Source: Verrucomicrobiota bacterium
Lineage (GTDB): Bacteria > Verrucomicrobiota > Verrucomicrobiia > Limisphaerales > UBA9464
Assembly (NCBI GenBank): GCA_947454705.1
Contig: CANGKZ010000008.1
Span: 107,963-171,962, forward strand
DNA length: 64,000 bases
Direction of reading: 5' to 3'
Below the pieces are notes generated by a model. The model made no database searches. It was given only the letters and a program-made list of their open reading frames with translations, and was not told the origin of the DNA. Shown one piece after another: positions 38,401 through 47,454 of this stretch. Each line of letters opens with the position of its first letter. The stretch's first letter is position 1. The position numbers and the translations under genes were made by a program.

Positions 38401-41400
38401 TTTCCACCATGGTGGCCACGCGGCCGGAATCGTTGTGCTTGAGCGGAAGCACGGTGAGCGGGAGCGACGGATTGTCCTGCTTGGCGTCGAGACGGGTGAG
38501 CAGGTCGTCCAGCGTGCGGTTGTCTTCCTGGCTGGCGGCCACGAGCAACGAGTTGCTCCGGGAATCGGGCAGAATGATCGGCTTGTTGCGCTGAACATCT
38601 GCGGTGCGGATCGCGGCGATGCGCTGATCAAACAGCGTGCCTAGGGTGCTCGCCACCACGCGGGCGTCGGCAAACTTCAGCGGAATCAACCGCACGCGAC
38701 CGCTCAACGCCGGGGCCGCCTGATCGAGCTGCTTGGCCAGCGTCTGCACGAGTTCAAACCCTTCGCGCGGACCGCCCACCAACAGGGCGTTGCTGCGTTG
38801 GTCGGCCATGACGATGACCTTCAGGGCATCCGCCTGACCGCGATTCAACGTGGCCCGCTGCGTCATGCGCGCGTCCATCAACTTCTGCAGCGTGGGGGCC
38901 ACGACGTTCGCATCGGCATGTTCCAGCGGGATCAGGGCGATGTCGCGGAGATCAAACGGAAGCTTCTGATCGAGCTGCTTGAGCAACGCCTCGACGATGC
39001 CGAAGGCTTTGCTGTTGCCAGCCACGATCAGGGCACTGGTCCGGGCATCGACGGTGATCACCGGACGATCCTCATTGCGAAGAGCAGCAGCGCGGGCGCC
39101 GGTGTAGAGGTCGGTCAGGATCTTCTGAACCGTTGCAGGATCGGCGTGTTCGAGCGGGTAAATGCGAACCGTTTCCAATCCCGAGGCGGCGGGAATATCG
39201 AGCTGTTCAATGATCTCGGCGATCAGGGGCAGATTGTCGCTCCGCGCGGCGACCACGAGGATGTTCGACTGATCATCGGCCTGGATGGTCAGGGCCGGAC
39301 GCACCTTCGGGGTTTCGTTGCGGACCGACTTGGTGGCATCGCGCAGCGCACGCAGGCGGGTAACCTGGGTGGAAAGTCCCTCGGTGCCCGCCACGGCATT
39401 GCCCTCGGCGAACACCGACTGGAGCAGCGGCATCACACGCGTGGCGGAGGCGTGCTTCAAACGGAAGAGACGCACATCGGTCAGGAAGCCCTTCAGCTCG
39501 CGGTCCATGTCGCGAATGATTTTCAGCGCCAGGGTCACGCCCTCGGGCTGACCGGCAATGATCAACGTGTTGCTGCGGGCATCGACCGCGACATTCATCG
39601 GATGCACCAGCGCCTTGCCCTGATCGGCGGGTTCTCCGTTCGGACCGGCCGGGCCGGCGGCGAGCTGGCGTCCCTGCGCAAAAATGGTGGTGAGGGTCTG
39701 GGCCACCGTGGCGGCATCGGCATGTTCCAGCGGCACGAGCCGCACGCCCACTCCATCCAGCACGGGCACGGAATCCATCATCTCCACAATCGCGGTCAAA
39801 CCCCGGAGGTTGTCCGGGGTCGAGGTGAGGATCAGTCGATTGCCACCGCCGTTGCCACCGGCCGGATCGGGCGCGATTCGAATCGGCTGGGACAGATCGA
39901 GCACCAGATCCTCATCGTCCGCATTCTTGATCCGAAGCCGGCGAACCTGGTCCTGAAGTTCACGCGCTTCGGGAGTCGTCTCCCCCTGCGCACCCGGCTT
40001 CAGCATTCCCTGAAGCACGGTCGCGAGCTGGGCCGCATTCGCGCGTTTCAGCGGAACAATTCGAACCTCGGCATCCACGTTGGCGGACGGCTTGTCGAGC
40101 GACCGAATCATCTGCTCCACCTGCTCCGCCGCGGTTCCCCGGGCGATGACCAGCAATCCGCGGGAACGCGCATCCACCGCCACGCTGATCGGCTCGCCGG
40201 GACGGGCGGCGTTCAATTGCGTGACGTACTGCTGCACCATTGGGAGGGTCTTCTCCGGCGACGCATTCTTCAGCGGCACCATCCGGAAGCCGACCAGGCT
40301 GTTCTGCCCGGCGTTGTCGAGCTGCTTGATGAGCGACTCCATCAGCGCGAAGTCGGTGGGACGCGCGCGAACGATGATGCTGCGCGTACGCGGCTCGGCC
40401 ACCACGGTGATCCGGTTACGCGAACCGGTCTGGCCCGGAACCGGCTGAGGGGCGGGCTGCCCCGGCTGCTGGGGAACGCCGAGCGAATCCTGACGCAACA
40501 ACTCGGTCAGCGTCCGCGCCACCACCACCGGGTCGGCATCCTTGATTGGGAACAAACGGAACTCCGACTCGTGCCCGTAGAAATTCGAGGACAGCTCGCT
40601 GATCAGGCGGTCAATCGCATCCAACTCCTGCGCCGGACCGGACAGCAGCACTGCGTTGGCCGACTTGTCGATGGCGATGACCACTTCAGGGGGACCCGAT
40701 GGCGCATTCGTCGAGGCTGTAGCCACGGTGTTGGTCCCGGTTGCCGCCGGAACCTTGTCGGTCACCCGCACCGCGGTTCCCGACATCTGCGGATAAATAT
40801 TCCGAAGCATCTCGGCCATCTGCTCGGCGGTCATGCGGTCCAGCGGACGCAACCGCACCTGAATCCCGCTGTCCTTGCCGGTCTGATCCAGCCGGGCCAC
40901 GAGGTCCTGGATCTGCGCGAGATCCCCATGACGGGCAATGATGGTGAGCGAGTTGTTCGAGGGATCCGCCTCGATAACCGGACGATCGCCGCGCGGGCGG
41001 TCCTCGAACAGCGCTTCCAATTTTGAAACCACTTCGTACGCCTTGGTCTTGCGCAGCCAGATGAACTGCACGTCGCGGTCCGAACGCTCCGGGGCCTTGT
41101 CGAGCGTCGGGAGAATCTTCTCCACCACTTTAAAATGAGCCGCCGTTGCCGAAATGATCAGGCTCTTGGAGCGGTCATCCACGGTGACACTGGCAGGAGG
41201 CACGCGACGCGTCTCTCCGCCGGAAGAAGTGGCCAGGTTGACGCGGAGGTTCCGGGTCACCGATTCCAGCAATTGCTGAATGATGGCCGACACTTCCTTG
41301 GCGGTTCCGTTCTCGAGTTTGTAAATGCGGACTTCGATGTCCGTCGATCCGCCCCCGCCCTCTTGGTCGAGGTCGTGCACGATCTTCATCACATCCTGCA

Positions 41401-44400
41401 CGGCGTTGGTCGGTCCGTTGATCAACAGGCTGTTCGCTCCGGCCACGGCGGTGACGTTGATCCGACGTGAGGCGGCGGGAACGGCGCGGGTGGCTAGGGC
41501 CTTGTTGACGGCATCGGCCACATCTTCGGCGCGGCCCTTGTTGAGCCGAACGGTTTGGATGACGTTCTGGCCCTCGGGTCCGGGCTGATCGAGTCCCTTC
41601 ACCATTTCCTCCACGCGCGGGAGCAAGTTGGCCGGAGCTTCGACCACGAGCGAACGATCGTTGCCACCGGGACTCACGACGAGTCGCATCGAGGGCTCGG
41701 TGCTGGCGACCTGCTTGGCGTACACCTGACTGATCATCGTGACCAAGGAGGCGGCGGAGGTCCGCTCCAGCGGGAACACCTTCATCTGCCGGCCACCGGA
41801 CTCACCGGACTTCTGCAACAGTTCCACGATGTCGGAGAGCGCCTTCAACTGGTTCTCGCTGCCCGCGACAATCAATTGGTTGCTCGGCGCATCCTCCACG
41901 ATCAACGGCTCGCTGGTTCCGAGCTCCGCATTATTCCGGGACTGATCCTGGTACACGGTGCGAACCTTGGCCGCGATCTCGGAGGTGTTCCGATCCTTCA
42001 CCGCCAGCACACGCATCGAGCGGCCGGGCTGGGATCCGAGACTCGCATCGAGCTGTTCGATGATGACCGAGGCGGACTGCAATTCCTTGGGATCTCCCGT
42101 GGCGATAATCGTGCGGGTCTTGGCATCGGTGACCACGCTCACGCGCTTCTGCGGACGACCGTAGGCGTCGTACCGAACCAAGGCGGTGCCGAGGATTTCC
42201 ACCACCTTGTCGGGATCGGCGGACTTCACCTTGAACACACGGGTCGAGGCGCTCTGCGCTCCAACCTTGTCCAGCTTGCGGATGATCTCCTCCACCACCG
42301 CGAGCTCATTGGTGGTGCCGGTGACGATCAGGCGATTGGCGCTGCCATCGGGGAGAATGATGGTGTCGGCCGACGGAGCCCCGGGACGGCTGCGAGACTG
42401 TTCCTGATACAACGTGCGAACCGTGGCGGAGAGGTCGGCAGCGTTGGCCGAGGTCAGATCGTACACACGGGTGTCGCGGCCGGTCGGGACGGAGTTGGTT
42501 CCGCGAAGCTGGGCGACGATCGATTCAATCTCGGCGAGATGATTGGACCGGCCGGTGACGATGAACCGGGCGTTGCGCGAATCGGCGATGATTCGGGCAT
42601 CGGCCGAATCCGCCGTGTCACGTCCACGCCAGTGATCGCGATACAACTGCAGGACCAGCGGCTCCAAGCGGGCGAGTTCCTCCGGGGTCCCGAGATCAAT
42701 CATCCGGGTCTCGCGCGCCGCGCGGGCCACCTGGGCCGATTGCAGCTCGGTCACGATCGATTCGATCAATTTCAACTGCCCCTCGTTGCCCGCGAGGATG
42801 AGCTGGTTGCTTTCGGCATCTTCGAGAATCAGAGCTTCGGAAGTCCCGAGCTCGGGCTGGCTCTTCACGCGGTCGTTGTAAAGCTGACGCACGCGCGGCG
42901 AGAGCGTCACCACCTTGCCCTGCTGGAGGGTGAGCGTCTTCATGCGACGCTCGGGCTGGGCGCCGAGCGATTGATCGAGCTGCTCAATGATCAGCGACAC
43001 GCCCTGCAATTCCTTCGGATCCGCCGTGACGATCAGCGTGCGGGTCTTGGAATCGACCGACACCGTGGCGCGTTTCTGCGGACGGCCGTAGGCGTCGTAA
43101 CGAAGCAACGACGCAGTGAGGATCTCCGCCACCTTGTCGGGATCCGCTGACTTGATTTTGAAGACGCGTGCGGACGATCCCTGCGCGCTGACCTTGTCGA
43201 GTTTGCGAACGATGTCCTCCACCGCGGACAATTCATTGGTGTCGCCCACCACGATCAGCCGATTGCCGCCGGCATCGGGCGTGATGAGGGTATCGGGCGC
43301 CTGCGCGCCGAGGCGTCCCTTGGCTTCCTCGGTGTAGAGCGTCTTCACCGTGGCCGCGAGTTCGACGGCGCTGGCGGTGGTGAGATCGAGGATGCGGGTC
43401 TCGCGATGTTCCGTGCGCGCCTTGCCGGTGCCGATCTGTTGCAGGATGGCTTCGATCTGCTTCAGATGCTCGGGCTTGCCGGTGACGATCAAACGTCCGC
43501 CACGGGGATCAGGAACGATTTGGGCATCGGCCGGATCAGTGTCCTGCCGATCCTTCCACTGAGCCTGATACAATTGCTGAACGAGCGCCTGCACGCGCTG
43601 CACATCGGCCGCGGTGCCAACTTCAAAGGTGCGGGTCTCGCGCGCCGACTGGGAGGGATCACCGTTGGTCTGCAGGCTGGCAAAGATGCCATCGAACATC
43701 TTCAACTGATCCGCACGGGCCGAAACAATCAGGCGTCCGGTGCGGCCATCGCTGACGATCTGAGCATCGGCCGAGCCGAGCTGCGGATTGCTTCCCATCT
43801 GGTCCTGGTACAACTGGCGCGCGATCGGCAGCACGCGCTGCGCTTCGGCCAGGCGTCCCAAATCGAAGGACTTGGTTTCGCGCGTCGGACGCACCTGGGT
43901 TTCCAGCGTGGTGACGATTTGGCGGATCGAGGCCGCCTGTTCCTCGGTGCCCTGAACCAGCAGCCGCGTGCCCGAGGCATCGGCATACATCGTGGCGGGA
44001 CGAAGGGTCTTGCCGCGGGATTGCTCGGTGTAGATCTGGGTGACCTGGGGAAGCAACTCGGTGGCGGTGGCGTTCTTCAGCTCCACCGTGTGCAGCTCGC
44101 GAACGCCTTGGTCGGGCTTGGCATCGAGCGTCGAAAGCACGGTCTCCAACTGCCCCATGAGCGAGGCCGGCGCCATCACGATGAGCCGCTTGGTCGCGGG
44201 CTCCGGAGTGATGCTCAACACCGAGGAGAGATTCCGTCCGGGATTCTGCGCCGCGAAAACCTTCTGTGCGAGAGTCGCCAGGGCATCGGCGTCGCCCTTC
44301 ACGTCGAAGATTTTCAGGATGCGTTCCTTGGCCACGCCATCGCCGTCGAGCTTCTCGATCACGGCTTCGGCGTCCTGCAAATCGGTCCGCGAACCGGACA

Positions 44401-47400
44401 CCACGAGTGAATTGGATTTTTCATCCGCGGTCACCGTGACCCGCTGCACCGCCCTGCCCCGCGGATCGAATCGCACCATGGCATTCGAGACGATCGGAGC
44501 CATCATCGAGGCCTCGGCGCGGGTGAGTTTGAAAACGCGTGCGCCGGGCGCTTGCTGCGGACTGTTGTCCAGACGGGCCACGATTCCCGCGACCTGCTCG
44601 ATTTCGTCGTGCGTGCCCGTGACCACCAGGCGGTTCACCACGGTGTCGGCCACGATCTTGGTGGAGGTCTGAAAATCCGCCCCGCGCTGATCACGAACCA
44701 TCTCGGCAAACAGGCTGGTGACCATCGGGGCCAGCGTGGTGGCATCGCCCGATTTCAATTCGATGAGCCGCAGCTCGCGGGGTCCGCTTTCGGGACGGGT
44801 GTCGAGCTGTTGAATCATCTGCCACGCGGATTCCACGGCGGCGGGGCTGCCGGTGACCACAAGGCTGTTGCTCCGGGTGTCGACCAACACGCGCACCTGC
44901 TGCGACTGCGCGTTGAGACTCTTGTCCACCAGGCCGACCAATTCTGATGCAGACGCGGTCTTGAGACGAATCACGCGAGTCTCCTCCTTCAGCGGCGACG
45001 CGGCCGAGGGGTCGAGCTGACGGATGATGGTTTCCATCCGCGCGATCTCCTTCTCGGGTCCGCTGACCATCAGACGATTCTGCTTGGTCTCGGCGATCAC
45101 CGAGGCGGGTCCGCCGGCGGGCTCGGGTTGGCCGCGGAGCTGTTCGCTGTAAAGCTGCTGTACGAGCGGGGCAAATTCCGCGGCGGTCCTGCGGAACAGT
45201 TCAATCCCGCGGAACTGACGCGGCGCGGCGGAGGCGGCGGTGACGTCGAACTTCTGCACCACGGTGCGGATGTGTTCCAGATCCTTGGCTCCGGCGAGGA
45301 CGATCAACTGCTTGCCGGTGGGATCCGCCATGACAGTCGGAGCCGCAACGCCCGGGGTGACCATTTGCGCGGTGAGCTGGGTGACGAGCGGGAGAATCTC
45401 CGCAGCGGTCTTGGCCTGAAGCGGGATCACCGTGAGCTGGCGTTCCGCGGGGGCCGATTGGACATCCACCACGGCGACCACTTCCTCGATCTCCTTCAAC
45501 TGGTCGTCGGTGGCTGTCACCAGCAACCGGTTGTTGGCGGCGTCGGGAACGATCGATGGCTTGGGGACCGCGGAGAAACGGCGATCCGACATCCGCTCCG
45601 AAATCAAATTCTGGATGCTCGGGAACGCGGTGTCGGTTCGGGTGTTTTTGAGCGTCACGACCTTGAGGTGACGTGCCTGAACGGTGGACTTGTCCGACCG
45701 GAGCTGGCGGACCAGCGCTTCAATCCGCGCAATATGATCCTGACTCGCGGTCACGATCAGCCGGCCCGATTCGGTATCGGCCAAAATCTTGGCATGCGCC
45801 ACGGTGCCGAGTCCGCCGTCCGCGGTCTGATTCCGGTAGAGCTGATCGACGATCGGCTGCAGACGCTTCGCCTCGTCGGGAGATCCGACGTCGATGAACT
45901 TGGTCTGCAGCGGCGTGGGCTGCGAGGTGCCGGTCTCGAGCTGCGAGACAATGTCGGTCGCGGTCTGGAGGTCGGTCGGCGTGCCGGTCACCACCACGCT
46001 CTGGCTTCCGGAGTCGTAGGAGACGCTGGCCGTGGTGACCACCTGGCCGGACTTCTCGCGGCGGGTCAGCGCCTGTTTCAAAATCGAGGCGACGTTGGTG
46101 GCTCCGGTGGCGCGCGGACGGAAGATCTTCGTGAGCTGGATCGACTGCGTCTTCACCGGCGTCGCGTTGGGATCAATCTTGGTCGGGTTCCCAGGTCCGA
46201 GCGCTCCCTTGTCCACGCGCAGGACGAGCTGCTCGATTTGGTCGAGCTGACCCGGCACAGGCGAGGCGACGATGACGCGGTTTTGGCCCACGTCGGAAAT
46301 CACCCGGGCCTTGGTGGCGGAGGTCGCCGGCGGTTCGTTCGGCGCGGCCACTCCGGGAATCGCCTGGCGGATCAGGTTGGCGAGTTCCTCGGCCTTGATG
46401 GTCTGCGGATAATAGATGCGCACGTCGCCGGCGGATCCGTCCTTCTGCTCGAAGCGATTGACCAGTTCATCCGCCAGGGCGAGTCGGTCGGGAGGTCCGA
46501 ACAAAAGCAGCGTGCGGGACGCCTCGTCATAAACCGAGGTGATGTAGTCGTTCGGATCCGGCGGGAGCACTTCCATCGCCTTGGTGTTTGGATTGAACGA
46601 AGTCCGCTTCGGCGCGGTGGCCAATCCGAAGGTGCGGTTCAGCAGGTCCGACACAATGGCTCCGGAGGAATGGAGCAGCGTGTAGGTCTTCATCTGACGC
46701 TCGGCCGAGGTCTCGGTGCCGATGGTGGCGAGGAGGGTGCGAACGCGTTGGATGTTGGTGAGACGGTCGGTTACCACCAGGCCACGTCCGCGTCCAAGCG
46801 CGGTCATGGATCCGGCGGTGGAAAGCATCCCCTGCACCGAATCCATCACTTCCTTGGAATCGAGATTCGCCCCTTCGAGAACCACGGTCACCACTTCGGT
46901 CGGCCGGACGTCGCCCGCGCTTTCCGTTCCGCGAAGGATCCGGATGGGCATCGACGGGAGCTGCTTGAACGGAACGAGCCGCAGGTTCTTGCCATCCTCC
47001 AGAAGCATCACGCCCTTCAACGCGAGGATGAGGTTCAGCGTGTCGAGCGCCTCGGTGTAGGTGTAGGCGTTAGGATCATCGTAGGTCAGCGACCCCACCA
47101 CGTTGGTGTCGGAGAGCAACGGCTTGCCGGCCATCTGGGCGAAGCGGTCGATGACATCGGAATACGGAATGCCGTCGAACTGGAACCGGATGTTCCGCGC
47201 CACTGCGGCAGGAGCCGGGGCCGCAGCGGGCGCGGCCGGGGATTTGGCGACCGCAGGCTTGGCGACGGACTTCACCACGACATCGGCATTGTCCGCGGGC
47301 GGGCGGTTGGTTGCCACGGCGGGAGCCGCGGCGGCGGCGGCATCCTGGGCGGTGGCGAAACGACCGGGGATCGCTGCAAGGCAGGCGCCCAAAAGGAGGA

Positions 47401-47416
47401 GCGGGAACGATTTCAT
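35486..47416 (-). CDS. gspD: Giant type II secretion secretin (GspD-like) with about 43 tandem N-modules
   Basis: Predicted outer-membrane channel of the T2SS, about 3,976 residues against about 650-750 for typical GspD. Signal peptide (MKSFPLLLLGACLAAIPGRFATA), Ala/Pro-rich linker, then an N0-like domain (IRFQFDGIPYSDVIDRFAQ, about residues 72-150). Next come about 43 tandem Secretin_N-type modules of about 75-90 residues (about 165-3670). Each has a consensus like 'NRLIVTG...LKQIEAIVxQLD'. Early modules carry 'LYQEQ', later ones open 'VRLIPLKHADA'. The C-terminal secretin barrel (about 3675-3910) has VLLAEVTLDNNSD, RVPLIDQS, GQTIIIGGLI and PWLGDIPYLGAMF. The ATG at 47416 directly precedes the signal peptide. 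A TTG at 47458 overlaps gspM but lacks a ribosome-binding site. No frameshift across 11.9 kb. Confidence 0.95.
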   Translation of the reverse strand: MKSFPLLLLGACLAAIPGRFATAQDAAAAAAPAVATNRPPADNADVVVKSVAKPAVAKSPAAPAAAPAPAAVARNIRFQFDGIPYSDVIDRFAQMAGKPLLSDTNVVGSLTYDDPNAYTYTEALDTLNLILALKGVMLLEDGKNLRLVPFKQLPSMPIRILRGTESAGDVRPTEVVTVVLEGANLDSKEVMDSVQGMLSTAGSMTALGRGRGLVVTDRLTNIQRVRTLLATIGTETSAERQMKTYTLLHSSGAIVSDLLNRTFGLATAPKRTSFNPNTKAMEVLPPDPNDYITSVYDEASRTLLLFGPPDRLALADELVNRFEQKDGSAGDVRIYYPQTIKAEELANLIRQAIPGVAAPNEPPATSATKARVISDVGQNRVIVASPVPGQLDQIEQLVLRVDKGALGPGNPTKIDPNATPVKTQSIQLTKIFRPRATGATNVASILKQALTRREKSGQVVTTASVSYDSGSQSVVVTGTPTDLQTATDIVSQLETGTSQPTPLQTKFIDVGSPDEAKRLQPIVDQLYRNQTADGGLGTVAHAKILADTESGRLIVTASQDHIARIEALVRQLRSDKSTVQARHLKVVTLKNTRTDTAFPSIQNLISERMSDRRFSAVPKPSIVPDAANNRLLVTATDDQLKEIEEVVAVVDVQSAPAERQLTVIPLQAKTAAEILPLVTQLTAQMVTPGVAAPTVMADPTGKQLIVLAGAKDLEHIRTVVQKFDVTAASAAPRQFRGIELFRRTAAEFAPLVQQLYSEQLRGQPEPAGGPASVIAETKQNRLMVSGPEKEIARMETIIRQLDPSAASPLKEETRVIRLKTASASELVGLVDKSLNAQSQQVRVLVDTRSNSLVVTGSPAAVESAWQMIQQLDTRPESGPRELRLIELKSGDATTLAPMVTSLFAEMVRDQRGADFQTSTKIVADTVVNRLVVTGTHDEIEQVAGIVARLDNSPQQAPGARVFKLTRAEASMMAPIVSNAMVRFDPRGRAVQRVTVTADEKSNSLVVSGSRTDLQDAEAVIEKLDGDGVAKERILKIFDVKGDADALATLAQKVFAAQNPGRNLSSVLSITPEPATKRLIVMAPASLMGQLETVLSTLDAKPDQGVRELHTVELKNATATELLPQVTQIYTEQSRGKTLRPATMYADASGTRLLVQGTEEQAASIRQIVTTLETQVRPTRETKSFDLGRLAEAQRVLPIARQLYQDQMGSNPQLGSADAQIVSDGRTGRLIVSARADQLKMFDGIFASLQTNGDPSQSARETRTFEVGTAADVQRVQALVQQLYQAQWKDRQDTDPADAQIVPDPRGGRLIVTGKPEHLKQIEAILQQIGTGKARTEHRETRILDLTTASAVELAATVKTLYTEEAKGRLGAQAPDTLITPDAGGNRLIVVGDTNELSAVEDIVRKLDKVSAQGSSARVFKIKSADPDKVAEILTASLLRYDAYGRPQKRATVSVDSKTRTLIVTADPKELQGVSLIIEQLDQSLGAQPERRMKTLTLQQGKVVTLSPRVRQLYNDRVKSQPELGTSEALILEDAESNQLILAGNEGQLKLIESIVTELQSAQVARAARETRMIDLGTPEELARLEPLVLQLYRDHWRGRDTADSADARIIADSRNARFIVTGRSNHLAEIESIVAQLRGTNSVPTGRDTRVYDLTSANAADLSATVRTLYQEQSRSRPGAPSADTIILPDGSANRLIVTGTTNELAVVEEIIRKLDKVGAQSASTRVFKVKSADPDKVVEILGTALVRYDAYGRPQKRVSVVTDAKTRTIIATGDPKELQSASVIIEQLDASLGSQPGRSMRVLAVKDRNTSEIAAKVRTVYQDQSRNNAELGTSEPLIVEDAPSNQLIVAGSENQLKALSDIVELLQKSGESGGRQMKVFPLERTSAASLVTMISQVYAKQVASTEPSMRLVVSPGGNDRSLVVEAPANLLPRVEEMVKGLDQPGPEGQNVIQTVRLNKGRAEDVADAVNKALATRAVPAASRRINVTAVAGANSLLINGPTNAVQDVMKIVHDLDQEGGGGSTDIEVRIYKLENGTAKEVSAIIQQLLESVTRNLRVNLATSSGGETRRVPPASVTVDDRSKSLIISATAAHFKVVEKILPTLDKAPERSDRDVQFIWLRKTKAYEVVSKLEALFEDRPRGDRPVIEADPSNNSLTIIARHGDLAQIQDLVARLDQTGKDSGIQVRLRPLDRMTAEQMAEMLRNIYPQMSGTAVRVTDKVPAATGTNTVATASTNAPSGPPEVVIAIDKSANAVLLSGPAQELDAIDRLISELSSNFYGHESEFRLFPIKDADPVVVARTLTELLRQDSLGVPQQPGQPAPQPVPGQTGSRNRITVVAEPRTRSIIVRARPTDFALMESLIKQLDNAGQNSLVGFRMVPLKNASPEKTLPMVQQYVTQLNAARPGEPISVAVDARSRGLLVIARGTAAEQVEQMIRSLDKPSANVDAEVRIVPLKRANAAQLATVLQGMLKPGAQGETTPEARELQDQVRRLRIKNADDEDLVLDLSQPIRIAPDPAGGNGGGNRLILTSTPDNLRGLTAIVEMMDSVPVLDGVGVRLVPLEHADAATVAQTLTTIFAQGRQLAAGPAGPNGEPADQGKALVHPMNVAVDARSNTLIIAGQPEGVTLALKIIRDMDRELKGFLTDVRLFRLKHASATRVMPLLQSVFAEGNAVAGTEGLSTQVTRLRALRDATKSVRNETPKVRPALTIQADDQSNILVVAARSDNLPLIAEIIEQLDIPAASGLETVRIYPLEHADPATVQKILTDLYTGARAAALRNEDRPVITVDARTSALIVAGNSKAFGIVEALLKQLDQKLPFDLRDIALIPLEHADANVVAPTLQKLMDARMTQRATLNRGQADALKVIVMADQRSNALLVGGPREGFELVQTLAKQLDQAAPALSGRVRLIPLKFADARVVASTLGTLFDQRIAAIRTADVQRNKPIILPDSRSNSLLVAASQEDNRTLDDLLTRLDAKQDNPSLPLTVLPLKHNDSGRVATMVESIFAARFRAQALPGQSPLPSEQIKIEPDSLNNALVVSASKENLELIRTLLEKLDQEPTIAGGVLETFTLEFADAQRVASILKSLVEQGLYRPGMLPGANGKPAAGGRDILSISVDARSNTLIVSASPENLTIVREVVKRIDSKDLAATADVKLYALKNARASTLATTLQQFFQAKRTADSIAVNANQRSVPATVIADDRVNTILVTGGKEAFELVDRLLPQLDGDSVFARLNFRVFPLKKATALKMQTTLQPIFANRPPRVKGEPVDPITIVADQWVNALLIGATVEDMSTVASLVERLDAEPTETGIAIHVFPLAKADARKIATTVQGLFRENLPNQILPITVSADERINAIVVSCGETDAKRIGELIQKLDTDQVAKVNEIRVFPLQYARADALSTILNTALNTKPAPLNEQSPNAQSVLQFITRTTGGRELVTAALKEAVLITPDPRMNSLIVSAPVDYMGLLEQVITRLDASSPQQAKIKVFAMRNADARQMATLITQLFKMTPTAAAAGQRSIQYTLVRPATGDGSGGPDEQLASATLGTAEQTALTVTIDPRTNSLLVGGTDHYVKLVSEIIDSLDSSQAHERSSEVIRLRNSQASDVATAIRNFLDQERQKLIQALGADAAVGVERMLDQEVAVVSEPMSNTLLLSANQRYFDQVRNIIEQIDRAQPQVLIQVLLAEVTLDNNSDLGMEWKYTGKQSGYNYNTGTDFGVANQAQTLGGYSAAVTGSDFSFMLRALKEQGRLEVLSRPQIVTADNKPASINIGQRVPLIDQSRLDAQNNLTTSFRYEDVGVNLTVTPKISQDGFVKMEIGTTNSAISSSNVQINKSSTVPIINQRKANTTVSAQSGQTIIIGGLISTTDDRRVKKMPWLGDIPYLGAMFRSTSVTRERKELLILLTPQVLENGQNATALQDPDEVTREQIDGTGFKSLMKGDAMQRRLVEPLYSTNAPLRRVRPPAPVLTPKETK
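41792..43645 (-). repeat. Four-module duplication inside the secretin, 927-bp period
   Basis: Copy A (42719-43645) and copy B (41792-42718) each encode four successive modules. Equivalent residues lie exactly 927 bp (309 codons) apart: ARETR at 43643 against 42716, and RYDAYGRPQKR at about 43071 against 42144. The best-conserved stretch is VFKIKSADPDKVAEIL against VFKVKSADPDKVVEIL. The copies differ throughout, so this is an old duplication, not an assembly artefact. Confidence 0.9.
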
Positions 47417-47454
47417 GGCGGAAGCAAAAGATTGGGCTGAAACGCGGTGCAGTT

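Noticed and set aside
41792..43645. Assembly artefact as the cause of the secretin repeat
   Set aside because: The two copies differ in many residues over the whole length and other modules are more diverged still, so collapsed or duplicated reads are not a good explanation.
36092..47440. Long plus-strand frames opposite the secretin (about 850, 742, 531 and 770 codons)
   Set aside because: They mirror the secretin codons of a GC-rich gene, are rich in His, Arg, Gly and Asp without hydrophobic cores, show no known motif, and the minus-strand protein is clearly homologous to secretins along its full length.
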